The notes: generated by a model from the letters alone, not told the origin. Counted from the first letter of the stretch, positions 34,701 through 47,009 are shown. The stretch: DNA of 64,000 bases from Neckera pumila (GCA_963969595.1 OZ018413.1:10840211-10904210), one strand, 5' to 3'. Program-made: numbers and translations.

Positions 34701-37144
34701 GTGCAATCTGAGACTTGTGATGCCAAGTTGGAAGGAACTACTGTGAAGACTGGTGACTTGCAAGTGAAGGAAATCATTGAGCACGTCTTTGATACCTGTG
34801 AGGGAACCAAATGCAAGCCGTTGACTAGGATGTTAGTAGGCAACTTGCTGGACTACGTCATTAACCAAAAAGAAGAGGAAAAATTTAACGCCACATTGGA
34901 GATTACAAAATTGAAGGTAAGTTAGATCATGCATCTTAACATGCACTATAAGAAACCTGTCTTTTTTTATGTCGGAGCAAAAACATGCAATGTCCAAGGC
35001 CAAACATATTATGTCCACGGAGACATCAAGATGTTAAAGAGAAGGATTGCAATTTTAGAAGATTTCCGAGGATGTTCCAGATGATTGTGGCAAATTTGAA
35101 TGAAAACAAGTTGGTGTTACCATTGACATCGGGATTTTTCATGACATTTTGAAGGACTCGTTGATGTTCGGCAAGTCGTTCGCAAAAACATAGACTACCA
35201 CGTCAACTTTAAAGAAAAATTTTTGCGGAGGATAAATTTGTGGAAATTATTCTATATTTGAGTAAAAATTTGACCAAGGTTAAAAAAGAAGGAATTGGGC
35301 AGCCATCGGATAGCTTTGGGAGAAAATAAGATGACGTGGCATATGATGTGGCATGCCACATGTAAATTAGTTGATGTGGCATAAAATTATGCTGATGTGA
35401 CATGCCACGTTAGCATAGCAGGGCTGTTTCTTTGCGCTTTCTACACTTATATTGGAGATGTCTAAGTAGATGTAGAGATGTCACTAGAGACATCTCATAA
35501 AACGTTGAGATGTTTTCTTGGACATTTTTGTAGGCTTCTAGATGTTTTAGGAAACATAGTCACAATTGGTATAACGTCTATGGAGATGTCATTAGAGCGG
35601 CCTTTGAAACATGCAAAAACATCTTGCTAAATGTTTGTGTACTGCTCTACAAAAATTTTAATCCAACATTTTCAATGTCCCATATAGTTTGTTTTCCCCC
35701 CTACCACTCCACTTGTATAAAGAGCCTGTTTTTTCCCCTCCATAAACTCACATCAAGTGAATTTTGAAGCCATGTGACATAATTGTCAATTATGATGTAT
35801 GATGTATAATATATGGTATATTATGTATGGTGTATTGATATGACATGTTATATTGGACATTATAACATGCATGTGGACATTATATGAGACATGTGAGATT
35901 GTCCATATTAACATCATGCCGAATAGTGCATTCCATGACATGAATGTCTAATGTGACATCATTTTGTTATCTTAAATCACATCAAACATTGCCAGAGGTA
36001 TTTATGATGAAAAATAGATGTTTACATTGATGTCACAAGAAATCTGGACGTTTAAGGTGATGTCTCAAAATACGTCTATAAAAACGTCTGGACGTATGAA
36101 TTGATCTCAGAAAATGTACCAATGTCTAAGTTGACATCTTCAAATACAGCAAGAAAATTCTCAGACAACAAAATATGTTGATGTGGCATACCACATCATC
36201 CTTGGTGGATGCCACGTCACATTTCTTGCCGCCACTTCACTTGCCACCTCATGGACAAAAATGGATGAAAAAATTCCTACGTGACTGCCCGTGTCTGCAT
36301 GGCGCTTAGATGGCAGCCTTTGAGGATCTCGTTGACCCACATTTTTTTGGTGATGTCCGCCGGAAAACATCCTGATTTCACATGTCAAAGTTGATGTCTT
36401 TAGCACATCCGCAGCAACGCGATTTTTTGGACGTCCATATAGACGTGGTAAAACATCAATCCAGACAGTCGGGCGTCAAAATTGTGATATCCAGAAAAAT
36501 ACGGGTTCCTTATAGTGATGGGAGGTCATGAAACTGTATACAAATTGATTGATTCCTTTAGATTATGCATCTTTATTATTAACATGCTTGGGAGCTTATG
36601 AAACTATGTATAACAAGTTGACTCCAATGGATATTATTGTCTCTGTAAGAGCAGAGCAAGTTAGATCAAGTGAATTTACAAAAGATCATGGAGGACCTTG
36701 GAAGTGGATTTCAAGCTGACAACTATTTGGTGTAGTCTTCCACTCTAGCCCCAAGAACAAAGGGATCAATAATGCAAGAGACAGAGTCGATACTGAAACA
36801 GGAAGTGCCGAAAGAGGAAGCACCAAATCTGAAGGAAGAAGCCCCAATTCTGAAACATGAAGTGCCAAAAGAAGAAGCGCCAATTCTGAAAGAGGAAGCG
36901 CCTATACAACAAGTTGACATCAATCTTTTCCAAAGAGCCTGGGTGCATCCTGATGCTCCAGAGTGCGTCAAAGCATTAAGTTTACCGATATCGGAATTGT
37001 TCCCTGTCATGTTGGCATTAGGTGAAGCCTTGGAGAAACAGTCAAAGGCGATATTTTACAATAGGAGAATGAAGAGTGGACAGATTGTATTAGTCATATT
37101 GCCCCTCAAGACGGCCGTTTCTATGCAAATCCTCATTTGGACAG
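34701..37144 (+). pseudogene. Unidentified multi-exon gene, probably decayed, interrupted by CACTA element
   Basis: An exon at 34701-34916 (TAG|GTG ... AAG|GTAAGT, 72 codons, including DLQVKEIIEHVFDTCEGTKC) joins in phase to 36652 (GAG|CAGAGC), giving QSKLDQVNLQKIMEDLGSGF and NYLV, then TAG at 36733. The same frame continues past this stop through SSTLAPRTKGSIM into a repeated KEEAPILK/EVPKEEAP segment (about 36770-36905) and FQRAWVHPDAPECVKA. At about 37065 the plausible coding frame shifts (EWTDCISHIAPQDGRFYANP, ending CAG|GTACCT at 37144). A further exon-like piece at 37253-37352 carries a CKVC motif but does not join in phase. The intron 34917-36651 contains a CACTA transposon. I do not recognise the family. 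One stop and one apparent shift suggest decay, or a wrong splice model. Confidence 0.4.
34944..36517. mobile_element. Non-autonomous CACTA (En/Spm) element, 1574 bp
   Basis: The ends are CACTATAAGAAACC and, inverted, CACTATAAGGAACC. A perfect 3-bp target duplication ATG flanks it (34941-34943 and 36518-36520). Both the CACTA ends and the 3-bp duplication are diagnostic of the superfamily. The interior has many copies of GATGTC/GACATC-type words in both orientations (well over ten), which look like the subterminal transposase-binding repeats of CACTA elements. There are also repeated ATGTGGCATGCCACAT-type palindromes near 35350. There is no transposase frame. It sits in an intron of the unidentified gene. 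Confidence 0.92.
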
Positions 37145-37352
37145 GTACCTATGGAACAACTGGATCTGTAAAATAATGTTTGTAGACTTTGAGACAGAGT
37201 TGTTTGGTCAGCTTAATACGCCAATCTGCAACATATATCTTTGCCTTCTCCAGAAAATGCGGGGTTGTACCAAGTTTGCAAGGTTTGTAATACAGAAGTA
37301 CAACACCACGTTTCCGCTAGGGATCTTGCAGAAGTTGGTGCAGGGTTCAAAT

Positions 37353-39858
37353 ACTATTAGTTACCTATTCTTTGTCCTAGCAAAGATGGCCTGGGAAATC
37401 CACCAACTAGGGCGATAGGCAGATCTTCTTACAGTAATAGTCCGATCAATTCCGTTTGAGACCAAATGCAATCCACTTTATCACTGGACCTTGGCAGCAG
37501 AACCTTTGGCACAAGTAGATGCGATTGTCTAGCTCACAATCAGTCCAGGTTTCCAAGCGGGAATGCAAGTCTTCCTTAGCGTCGTTCTGCACAAAAACCT
37601 GTGATGTATGTACAGTATGTAGACAGGCACTAGATCTTTATCACCTCGATAAAAAAGACAAGAACAGATCATACGCCTAGTTAGATTGCAGTGGAGTTAG
37701 ATTGGTTTCTTTCAACTGCACTTTGAATTCTTGTACCACAACATGACTTACAATTTTTGCTCATCTGCAAGCTTTCATATCATTTTTATTCACTACTTTG
37801 GCTCTAGTCATGGTAAATAACACCCCCACACAAAGTAAAAAAACTTGTCATTCCCTCAACGTAAATTTGAAATACTGCACCACTCAGAGTGATCCCATTT
37901 ATGGAAACAAAGGAAAGTTCCATCGATGCAATTAGTCAAGCCTAATATACTCATGCAAACTCGTTATCGTCGTGCATATTTTACCGTTAGTAAGAGAAAA
38001 GGACTGACATTGTCCTTAGTCCTTACCAACTGCATCTGGGAAACTCAAGTACGCATTGACTTATGATTTTAGATGTTGCTGCGGTAATAGCATTGGGCTC
38101 GATTGGCAGCTTTTTGATCAAGCATTCAACACTCAAAGTTGACAACATACTCCAAAGCTCATTCATTACTACTGGTCGTTCTTGTAGGGATATTCTTCCA
38201 GCATTTGCTCAAGGAGTTTCAGCCTAATCTCAAAAATATCATCTCCGCGTAACATATCCTTTACCAATTTCACTTCCGTGCACATTGACACCTATACAGG
38301 AAGTTAAAGGCATTAGAATTCTCCAATAAAAGAACAAAAGCATGTAGTATTGCCATTGAATGTGTATGCTGCGGTAGATGGAAATCTTGCAGGTACGTAG
38401 ATAATACATATAGGTGCAACAGAATTAACAAGAACTACTACACATAAGATGTTACAGACAACCGAACTGATTAATAGTTTTCTCACCATCTCCAAAGCTC
38501 CTCATAGCACCCCACAGAGAATGTTGTAGTAGCTTAAACTTACATTGATAGGTCTCAGGAAGCTCAACAAAATCGACAAGCTAGAGGATTATTATCTTCC
38601 AAAATCAGACTGCACTCATGTTGTCAATTTGCACTCCAGTTCACCCCCGTGGCAATGACAATATTCAAAAACAATTTAAACCCCACCTTTGCATGCAATG
38701 CAAGCAATATTGTCATGCAAATGTAATCACGGTGTTTTCACCCCCAAAAACATTGATTGACAAAAGCAATTATTATATAGGTTGTTCATTTGAATCAAGC
38801 TTCCTTTTCCATTCAATTTCCTTCTCGCAATTATAACACAATGTGCTATATATTTATAGTTAATAATCCCTAAGAGACTGATTATTATGGCCAATAATGA
38901 CAAACGACCATTTGCTTACACCTAAAGTAAGCGCGCATCAGACACATAATTATATAATCACATTACATGATATGGGCACAATAGAATAAAATTATCAATT
39001 ATTTGAACTTTCAACAACTGTATTCAAAATAAGCTAGTGTGCACTACTAGAATTGAGGGGCCTTTGCATCATCAAAGACGTTGGATAATACATTGGGCAA
39101 GTAGATGAGTGGAGGCATTCAAACATTGCTTCAAGCGTGTCTATACACGTTACTTAGGAGGGTCAACGTTTTAGTACCTGCATTGTGCAACGTTTCTTTT
39201 TATGTGTAGGAACGTGAATAGTTGAGTTTGTATGCTATTTGGTGGGACCTGTGGTTTTACCAAAATTAGTTGGTGGGACCTCGTAAGTCCGTGTCACCAT
39301 GTGCATAATACAAATTAAGTATAACTAATTCTAGACTTCTGACAAAGTGCTTTCTCAAGTTATTATCTGTATATAGCGTTTTCTGCAATATATTGAACAA
39401 AATTACCATGCCGTTCTCTTTTCATTGCGGTTTATGCGCTTATTGTTTATAGATTTACAAAAATTGATTTAATATTAAGACCAATAATTACCATTAAATT
39501 ACATTTTAATAGCAGTGCAAAAGGTGCGGGTATGAAAATGCAGGTTAGTTTCCACATTTTACAAATTGGTGTAAATGGAATGAAATAGAGCATACTGTGG
39601 ATAGGCTTAATTGAAATTAGATGCCACGTGCCAATCAGCCCTTACCAGATCTCTGACAATGTTCAATTTAGATGAAAATATTTTAATTTTAAAAAATGAG
39701 GTTCAAAATGCAAATGAAAATTGAATCAAAGAAAAGTAATACAAAATAATCAAGAAATTCCCTATATTGTAGTCTACTTATTAGTAAGAAAGATTGCATA
39801 AATGGAGTCACAATGTAGATACCATTTCACATTAGCACAATGCCATTGCCACTTGGAA
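37353..39858. other. Spacer, no gene recognised
   Basis: Scattered short frames lack recognisable motifs. CACTACTAGAATTG at 39042 resembles a CACTA-transposon end, but I find no matching partner. Confidence 0.3.
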
Positions 39859-39866
39859 AAAACATT

Positions 39867-40382
39867 CCCGGGTACGCAACTCCCATATTATATGGCCCTG
39901 ATTATAATCACTTATAATGCATTTTAGTCCAATCTCAAAGGACATAATATGTTTTAATGTAGAAAATTCTTGTAGCCCTTTTAACAAGGAATTCAAAAAT
40001 ATAATTATATAAATGAAATGAATGTTTTTGAGGACAATAATAGCATTAAAAATCTAATTATATGAATTTTTTTAATTCATGTATCGTAGGACAAGCTACC
40101 CAACTTTGGGGGCTTTTTAATAAAATTTTAATTTTAATTGAAGGGAACTTTTTGTAAGGATTTTTAAAAACTAGGCATAGGTTTTCCAATTATTTATATA
40201 TATTGTGAGTTTTTTTTCTAATATAGATGGAACCCAAAATTTTCTACATTTATTTTTTTTTTAATTTGGTCTTCACCCAACTTTTTGGTCTTTTTAATTT
40301 GATATAATTTTTACAAAGCCTTCCTCTAAGCCTTTTTAATGTCGATGACCCCCGCAAATACTATAAGAGTTGCATACTCGGG
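39867..40382. mobile_element. hAT-like MITE, 516 bp, 8-bp target duplication
   Basis: The left end CCCGGGTACGCAACTC and the inverted right end CCCGAGTATGCAACTC match at 14 of 16 bases, with similarity continuing inwards. AAAACATT occurs directly outside both ends (39859-39866 and 40383-40390), a perfect 8-bp duplication as expected for hAT transposons. The interior is AT-rich and non-coding. Confidence 0.8.
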
Positions 40383-40747
40383 AAAACATTCAATGCCAAT
40401 TTCCAGTCATTTCCTACTATAGCATTCACCAAGTGCCATGAACATTGCAAACATAGTAATTACTAATAATTGTTTGTTCCATTTATGAGTATCATACTGT
40501 CAATGTACAGAAAATTTGAAAGAAAGTATCTACATAGACTTCCAAATTCTAGTACTTTCAGAGATCATGTCCCCATCTAGCATTACAAGTTTCCCAAATG
40601 GAATCGGATTGGACATCAATACATGCCGTATGAACCTCACCAACTATAGACGGTTATATGTTTATTTTAGGAGCCTAGAAATAAACATGGCTAGTACAGT
40701 ATGAACAATATCTTATCAGCCTAGATATTCAAATTGGTAAAGATACC

Positions 40748-40993
40748 ATGAACAAAAGCACTCCTGAAATTTTAAAAAAGTATGAAAGCATTGACAAAGA
40801 CAGTTGTCAATCATATCGGACTGGCTATTCCTCTCCCGAGTCTGATGTAGATGTATCATTGTCACTAGTAGAATCTGATGAAGTGCCCAAGCTTCTACTA
40901 CCAGAGCTGGATGATATTCTTGCTTCATCTTTGTTTGCTACTTTGGTTGTAGCCAGGTCTATCGAAGGACTTCCTCAAGAGCCAATTACTTAG
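40748..40993 (+). other. Open frame of unknown status, acidic and serine-rich
   Basis: An 81-codon frame starts MNKSTPEILKKYESIDKDSC and has acidic, Ser-rich composition (SPESDVDVS, LPELDDILASS). It overlaps by 4 bp the end of a - strand exon that runs towards it. I recognise no family. It may be a fragment of transposon protein or chance. Confidence 0.2.
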
Positions 40994-41112
40994 CCTTCCT
41001 CTACATCCATGACCCCTAAACTCTTCTCAATTTTCCGTTTTAGATTTGCCCAGCCGTTCATTTTGCCGTACTCTAGCTCTTCATCAAGTGGTGGGTGTTT
41101 GAAATGGTCGAC
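40990..41112 (-). CDS. Terminal exon of an unidentified - strand gene
   Basis: Read on the - strand, a 3' splice site (TTGTTGTAG) is followed by 40 codons and TAA. The peptide starts VDHFKHPPLDEELEYGKMNG and ends LGVMDVEEG. The composition is convincing for protein, and the exon has a proper acceptor and stop. It may be the last exon of the decayed - strand gene described at 42000-44038, but I could not join them. Family unknown. Confidence 0.4.
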   Translation of the reverse strand, partial: VDHFKHPPLDEELEYGKMNGWANLKRKIEKSLGVMDVEEG

Positions 41113-41999
41113 CTACAACAAGAATAAATATATTAGAAAAACTAATTTTCAAAACCTAATATAAAAATTAGAAAGACTCTAAATTTTTAAAAAGTACTTT
41201 GTGACATTTATATGATGAAAAATTATTTGAAAACATTTGAAATACACTCTTGAACAAAATATGAAAACTGAATTCACATCTTCAATATGCAATTTTGAAA
41301 TTCTATTGAACTATCATTCATCATAAAATAAGAAATGGTCATCCCTATCAACTGCATTCACCCCAAAACAATATAACATTAGTTACAAATACAGCATAAG
41401 ACTCATCATCATTGGAGCCAAAAAATGTTGAAGTCCTACGTCCACATCAATGGACCGGAACAATTGTAGAAGTAGGGCTACAAAAAGTCTTTAGATTTTA
41501 ACAAGTACAACTATTCTTCATTCCCATTACTCTATAATTGCACTTCCTTGTTGTTTCCATTGCAGTTTAATTGTCTTTCATTAACATATATGAAATGGAA
41601 CTCTTTAAATTTGAAATTTAAAGCATCAACAATAGGCTAAGATATGCAAAGAAATAAAATTTAAAAATAATGCAATCATTGAATTACATGAACGACTTCC
41701 CCTAATTTGTGAATTTCAGTAATAACAACAACAAAGAGTATTATGAATCATACGTATCAATGGGTACTACAAATTAATTCCAATCTAGCAATATACATTC
41801 AAATGAAAAAAACTTGTCTTTTAATTTATGAGATCCACAACAATCGTAAAGCAATTGCTCACATCATTAAAACAATAGAAGAGTGCGTGAAACAATTTTG
41901 AAGATGAAGACAGACAAATACAAAACCACTAGAAGGGTCGATTCAATTACAACTATACATTTGCAATGAAGTACAAGACTATAAATTAAGATTTCATAA

Positions 42000-42520
42000 A
42001 ACATTCACGAAGCAGACATGCACAATTGCACGCCTTTGATGCCTCGTCACTCGCACCGGTGGGTGGATCCTTGCAACTTGAAGAGTTTATCAGCAACTTC
42101 TTTACACAACTTGATTTTTTTTTGCTTTTTGGCATCTTTCAAGGAATCATAAATAATCATCCACGACCCCTTACTACATCCTGTTGGCTTTTATACATTG
42201 ATTGTTTTCCTTGAATTTTCAAAATTTTTTTTGAGGCGGGTGCGGCACTCTCTCAAATTGGCTCTAATTGCCCTTAGAATGCTTTTGGGATCCCAAGGAC
42301 CTAGATATATTTGACGTAGATTCAAGGTAAATCTTGCTTTCAACTTTGCACTCTGTTTATTCCAATCAAGGTGCCATGGAAACTCAAAAGGCGCTTGCTC
42401 CAAGGCATAGTGACACATGTGTTCCCAAAATTCCTCCGTAGATGCTTGTGAGGGAGTTGACTTCAAAGGAAGGAATAGAGTGAACTTTGTTCCAACTGTT
42501 GATAACAGCCACAGAATCAC
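42000..42520 (-). pseudogene. Decayed transposon-like coding exon
   Basis: On the - strand, starting near 42520, the frame reads KFTLFLPLKSTPSQASTEEF, then FEFPWHLDWNKQSAKL, ANLRECRTRLKKNFENSRKT, a TAA stop, and in the same frame KPTGCSKGSWMIIYDSLKDA and KDPPTGASDEASKAC. The pattern of a basic RTRLKKNFENSRKT block followed by G.SKGSW loosely resembles the conserved block of plant En/Spm second proteins (Pfam Transposase_24 type). This is an inference from pattern only. The single in-frame stop marks it as decayed. Confidence 0.4.
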
Positions 42521-43066
42521 TTGCCTCCTTGATCAAATGCAGAGCGGCTGATGAGGAAGGCGTGCCTCAAGGTGCAACATTTGAGGTATCTTTCCATGCA
42601 TTGGCTCTTTTTTGTGAGCTACGACCCATAGGACTAGGGACTTGTTGTCCAGGGCCTAGTGGAGGTTTCAAAGTCTCCAATGCATGCGTCTTCCCTTTGT
42701 TTCTACTTTCTTTCTTGAGTTTCTTTGCTTGACGCCTCTTATACTTTTTTTCATTACGGTCGAGCTTTCACAAGGTCTTTTGCATCTATGCTTCGCTCAC
42801 CAACAGATCCTTATAAACCCCATCGGAGCGAGTTGAGGAAAGAAGCAGTGTCTAAGGTTTAGGAGAAGACAGCTCGAGATCAGCAGGCCCTACTGCAAAA
42901 GGCTATGCCACCTCTGCATTAGGGAATTGTACCACATCCGCCACAACTGCCAATCTAGCAGTCGGGCTTGCCAGAGGTGCAAGGGAATGTATTCGGATAA
43001 AAGATTGATGTTCTTTAGGTGACAAAAGAGATAGAAATCGTTCTAAAAACTCCCTTGAGTAGTTTC

Positions 43067-44038
43067 CTATTGTTGGAGGAAGGACGGTTTGTTGATCTTG
43101 CCATTCCTCACCATACCTCCTAGAATTGAGCTCATTTTTAGGAGCGGTACAATTAGGGTACTCCTGAATTTCCACTGGAGCCTCTCCCGCGGGCTTCCTG
43201 CAATATTGTTTTTTCCAAAGATTGGTGCAATGGGGACAACATCAAAAGCTGCTGCACTTACCACTGGAGATGGAGGTGATAAGGTGACAGCAGGTGCAGT
43301 CACTTTTGTTGCGGTGTTTGGTGTAGGGTGGCCCAAATTTGCCAACTTCACCGCAGCTGCTGGAGGTTCGATAAGTAGTGGTGATCTCTTCTCTGAGCCG
43401 CTTGGTCTGGCTTCATGCACCTACGAGAAGGGAGTAGTAGAATCAAATTCGAGGATCTTCCGTACTCTCATCAAGGGATCCACGGTAATTTCCTCTTGTC
43501 GGGGCTCTTTTTGTGTTTGGGGAGGCGTCACATATGTATGGACGTGCACTCCCAAGCCTGGCCTACCACCTTTCTCCACTAAGTACAAACCACGGTGCAC
43601 AACAAGTACTAGAGTCAAAGAATGTTGCTCAACTAGTGGTTGATATTCATTAGGTGAAACAATTGAATTTGAGGTTGTATTTAGCCTCCTTTTGTTAGTT
43701 GCTTGTAGTACCGCATCCAATGCAAGAACGCGTTGAAAAGCACGTGTGTCAAATACTGACACGGTCTCACTGATACCACCACAATTTTTCTTCACAAGTC
43801 AATTATTCACATGTGCTACTGCAGCTGCAGCTTGCATCCGTTTCTTGGAATTTGGTGATGGTGAGGCAAATTGCAAGACGGACTTTTTCTTCCTACTTGG
43901 GCTCTCTTCAGGACAAGAGTGCCCTTTTGCACTTCTTGTGGCTGAAACTCGCTTTTGTCCTATATCTTGAGGATGTTGCTGAGGCGGCATTTCTTCACCT
44001 GTTGCCTTGGTACGCGTTTGTGACTTCTTCTTTGCCAT
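43067..44038 (-). pseudogene. Long - strand reading frame with two in-frame stops
   Basis: From ATG at 44038, one frame stays readable for 324 codons down to 43067, broken only by TGA (43799-43801) and TAG (43421-43423). The start is basic (MAKKKSQTRTKATGEEMPPQ, SPSRKKKSVLQF), which could be a nuclear localisation region. The middle contains SVFDTRAFQRVLALDAVLQA and RGLYLVEKGGRPGLGVHVHT. The end is Ala/Pro/Val-rich. Continuity of the frame across the two stops argues for a former gene. I cannot name the family. It diverges from the + strand TNP2 copy at 47415, so both may belong to one transposon. Confidence 0.45.
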
Positions 44039-44282
44039 GACGTAAAACTGTCAATATACTCACCACACAAAGTCTATTGGTTAGATTTTGATAGAGGACC
44101 TCAAGAAGTGGACACTTGCAAAAGAATCAAAGAAAAAAAAATACCTTGCATTCATGTACAAGAAGCTTGCCAGTGCGCTACTTGACATACAAGGTGCTGG
44201 ACGAGAGGTCAACAAGGCAAGGGAAGTAGGCGGTCTCCATTGCACAACAAGTGAACTTTGTTCAATTTTAGGGTTAATTTAA

Positions 44283-44810
44283 TTTGCCACTAATGCAACA
44301 TACAATTACTTAGAAGTTTTTGACATCATATACATCACTCTCCAAGTCTTATATAACCTTGCTTGTTTTACGGAATCTATTGTTCACAAATCAAAACTTA
44401 CTTTGTTGTATTGCCTAACTAAAGATGAACTACGCAATTTTAAAAAAAAATGCTCAAGCTTTGTGGACGCTTTGGCATCACAAGCTCTGGCTAAAAGGTA
44501 GTGAAGAAAACAAGGATGGACCTTAGGTGGGTGTTTTTTTAAAGAAACTGTTTCAAATGTTTTGTTCTTAATAGAATTGTGTACCCAATGTTCCATTGTC
44601 CAAATGAAGCTTCGGGGGACAATTCTTGTGATTAAACCTTACTCATGTCCTCTCCATTAGGCAACTCTAGAACCCCAAAACAGGAACTAAGGCATTACAT
44701 AACAATTTCCTTTATAGTTTAGGTGCTAAAGAAGAAGAGAGGAAAGGTGCCTACAAATTTCTGGTTCTACTACGTTTTTGAAAGAAAACTATAAAATGCA
44801 CAACCTATCT
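44283..44810. other. Spacer, no gene recognised
   Basis: AT-rich sequence with no coding frame that I can support. Confidence 0.35.
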
Positions 44811-45099
44811 CTAGAAAAAAACTGCATTTTACTTGTCAAATCTGCGTTGTATTTGACAAAAATTGTGTTGTACTCAACAAAAAGTGTGGGGTGGATTTTG
44901 TTGAGTTCTCCCTTCATAACTCAAAATTTTGCGTTCCACCATTTCGACACAAAATTTGACAAGTAAAATGCAGAATTTTGTATTAGAATGCAAAATTTTG
45001 CATTATGAAGGGAGAACTCAACAAAATCCACCCCACACTTTTTGTTGAGTACAAGTGTACAATGCAGCTTTTGGCAAGTACAATGCAATTTTCTTCTAG
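44811..45099. mobile_element. Foldback MITE with 52-bp perfect arms
   Basis: The central arms 44868-44919 and 45003-45054 are perfect inverted copies over 52 bp (inner core CAACAAAAAGTGTGGGGTGG). Weaker outer inverted similarity extends to CTAGAAAAAAACTGCATT at 44811 and CTAGAAGAAAATTGCATT (inverted) ending at 45099. Perfect long arms suggest a recent event or ongoing gene conversion. I cannot define a target duplication; CTAG occurs at both ends. Confidence 0.75.
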
Positions 45100-46061
45100 T
45101 ATATTTGAAGTTATTTCTACATTATTTTGGGGGTGACCAAAGTTGGCACAATTATCCTAATGTATGCAGGTTAAAAAGAAATTGAACTTTTATGGCGTGA
45201 AGAAAGGGGTTAGGGTCTGTTACTTGATTCAAGATTTTGAGTCATTTCTTGAGCAATAACAATCTTTTCTCTAGCTACGAAATCCTTTTCCAAGCTGCGT
45301 CTTTGCAAAACAAAAAGGAACACCTCCGTCGACAAATCATACCGCGCCTCCATTGATTTGAAAAGTGAGCGCCTCCAGTCCAGCTTCTACAGTTGGCACC
45401 AACCAGTCTAAGTATTCACCGCGGGAGCGCCGACAAAGAAAGAAGGAAGCTTGGCAGTGGCGAGAGGTCTAGGCACACAAAGAAGGTGAGCAAAGAAAAT
45501 CAACAGAGGCAAGCAAAGAAAAGAAGTGGATGGAAAAACTTAGGCAAAAGTGTGTATATATAGTTGGAAAACACTACGAGAGAGAAGAAATTCCTCCACC
45601 ATCAACCGAACGATCTGAGCAATCACTTCTTCAAAATTGGCTCTCAAGGAATACAGCCAAAAAATAAGGATTTGCCATCGATTGTGATAGATTGGGATGT
45701 TAAAAGATCTCTCTAGAGAGTGCCTCTCGCTTTGGAAGTGAGGAAGCGGGGAAGGATTTTGGAGGGAAACCTTTACTCATGCCCCGCCAGAAGGTAGATT
45801 CCTTTCATTTTGCGCCATTATGACAATAACAAGTACTTGACACCTAGCGTGGTATTGGATGAATGTTGCACGCCAATGCATGAATTTTCTGAACTTTGGA
45901 TGAAATATGTCAGGCACTTCAAAAATTTGGCGGTTCCAAGGAATACAAATTTCCTACTGGGTTCAAATTATTCTTGGACAAAGGATAAGATTATATGCGT
46001 ATGAAAACAACTTTGATTAGTTGCGGTACGACAAAAGTTTGCAAGCAGAGCTACTGCAAAG
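45100..46061. other. Spacer, no gene recognised
   Basis: Somewhat GC-richer around 45280-45780, possibly a former promoter or leader, but no coding frame is convincing. Confidence 0.3.
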
Positions 46062-46065
46062 TTAA

Positions 46066-47009
46066 CCCCTAAAGGGCCAAACACCATTTTTTGGCAACAT
46101 AGCAATTTTGGGCTATTTTGAGCTCACTACGAATGGAAATTTTATTTTTTCTCTTTGAAATTTTCACACAAGATGTGCCCAAGGAGTAGCTTCAAGGCCC
46201 AACAATTTTCATAACTTTTGACTTTATGGGTAAAAAGTTATTGCATGATATGTAATTGTCCACATTCGGCGGGCAGCTCGGGCAGCTCAAAAAAATTCTT
46301 TAAAAAATTTTTTTTTTTGAAAAATTAAAATTTGAAATTGGTTTTATAGATTTATATATACTTGGAAAGCTTTGAATAATTCCATTTGGATTAACAAGTC
46401 AAAAGTTATGAGGATTCTTAGTTGGAGGGTAGTTATGGAATCTCTACTCTAAAATAAACTTTGTAGTCCTTTCTCTAACTCAATTTTCAATATTTTGGAA
46501 TAAAACAAAAAAAATTGGTTGTATATTGTTTATTACAACATTACAATTTCTGGGATTGTCATTTTTCAATTCCATAATTAAACTCTTGACAATTTAGTAT
46601 TTTGAGTCATTCTCTACCTCTTCCTATTTACTATTTTTTTCCTATATGTTGTACAATTCCAAATGATCTAAAAATTTTCAAGCATGTAAAAAACTTGCCT
46701 TGAAGAATGAATCCAAAGAGTAACCACCATTTTGGACCATTTTTCATACAAATGTGACCTTGTGAAGGGCAGCTGCCTGGATTTTTGCAGTCATTAAAAA
46801 AGGATTTTTGTCAATTCAAACGCTATTATCTTGCAATCTACATGGTGGAAAATTCTGAAATTTTTTTCACATCTTCATAAACTAGTGTACTACAAGGTCC
46901 TATGGTTACATGTGTTCAAAAAAGTTTTTTTTCTAAGATTTGGTACTTGCATTAGAAATGGCAGTTTTGGAGCGGTTTTTGTGAAAACATAGTCAAAAAC
47001 CTTTAGGAG
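46066..47009 (-). mobile_element. TTAA-flanked element, third full-length copy (inverted)
   Basis: The ends are CCCCTAAAGGGCC and, inverted, CTCCTAAAGG. TTAA flanks both sides (46062-46065 and 47010-47013). Length is 944 bp. Internal landmarks show it is in the opposite orientation to the 29466 copy: read on the - strand it begins with AAAACTGCCATTTCTA and later has CATAACTTTTGACTTG and AAGCTT. It is more diverged than the other two full copies. It lies between the two divergent transposon genes at 43067-44038 (-) and 47415 (+). Confidence 0.7.

Noticed and set aside
39042..39060. CACTACTAGAATTG as the left end of a CACTA transposon
   Set aside because: No inverted partner with a matching 3-bp duplication was found; a five-base match alone is weak.
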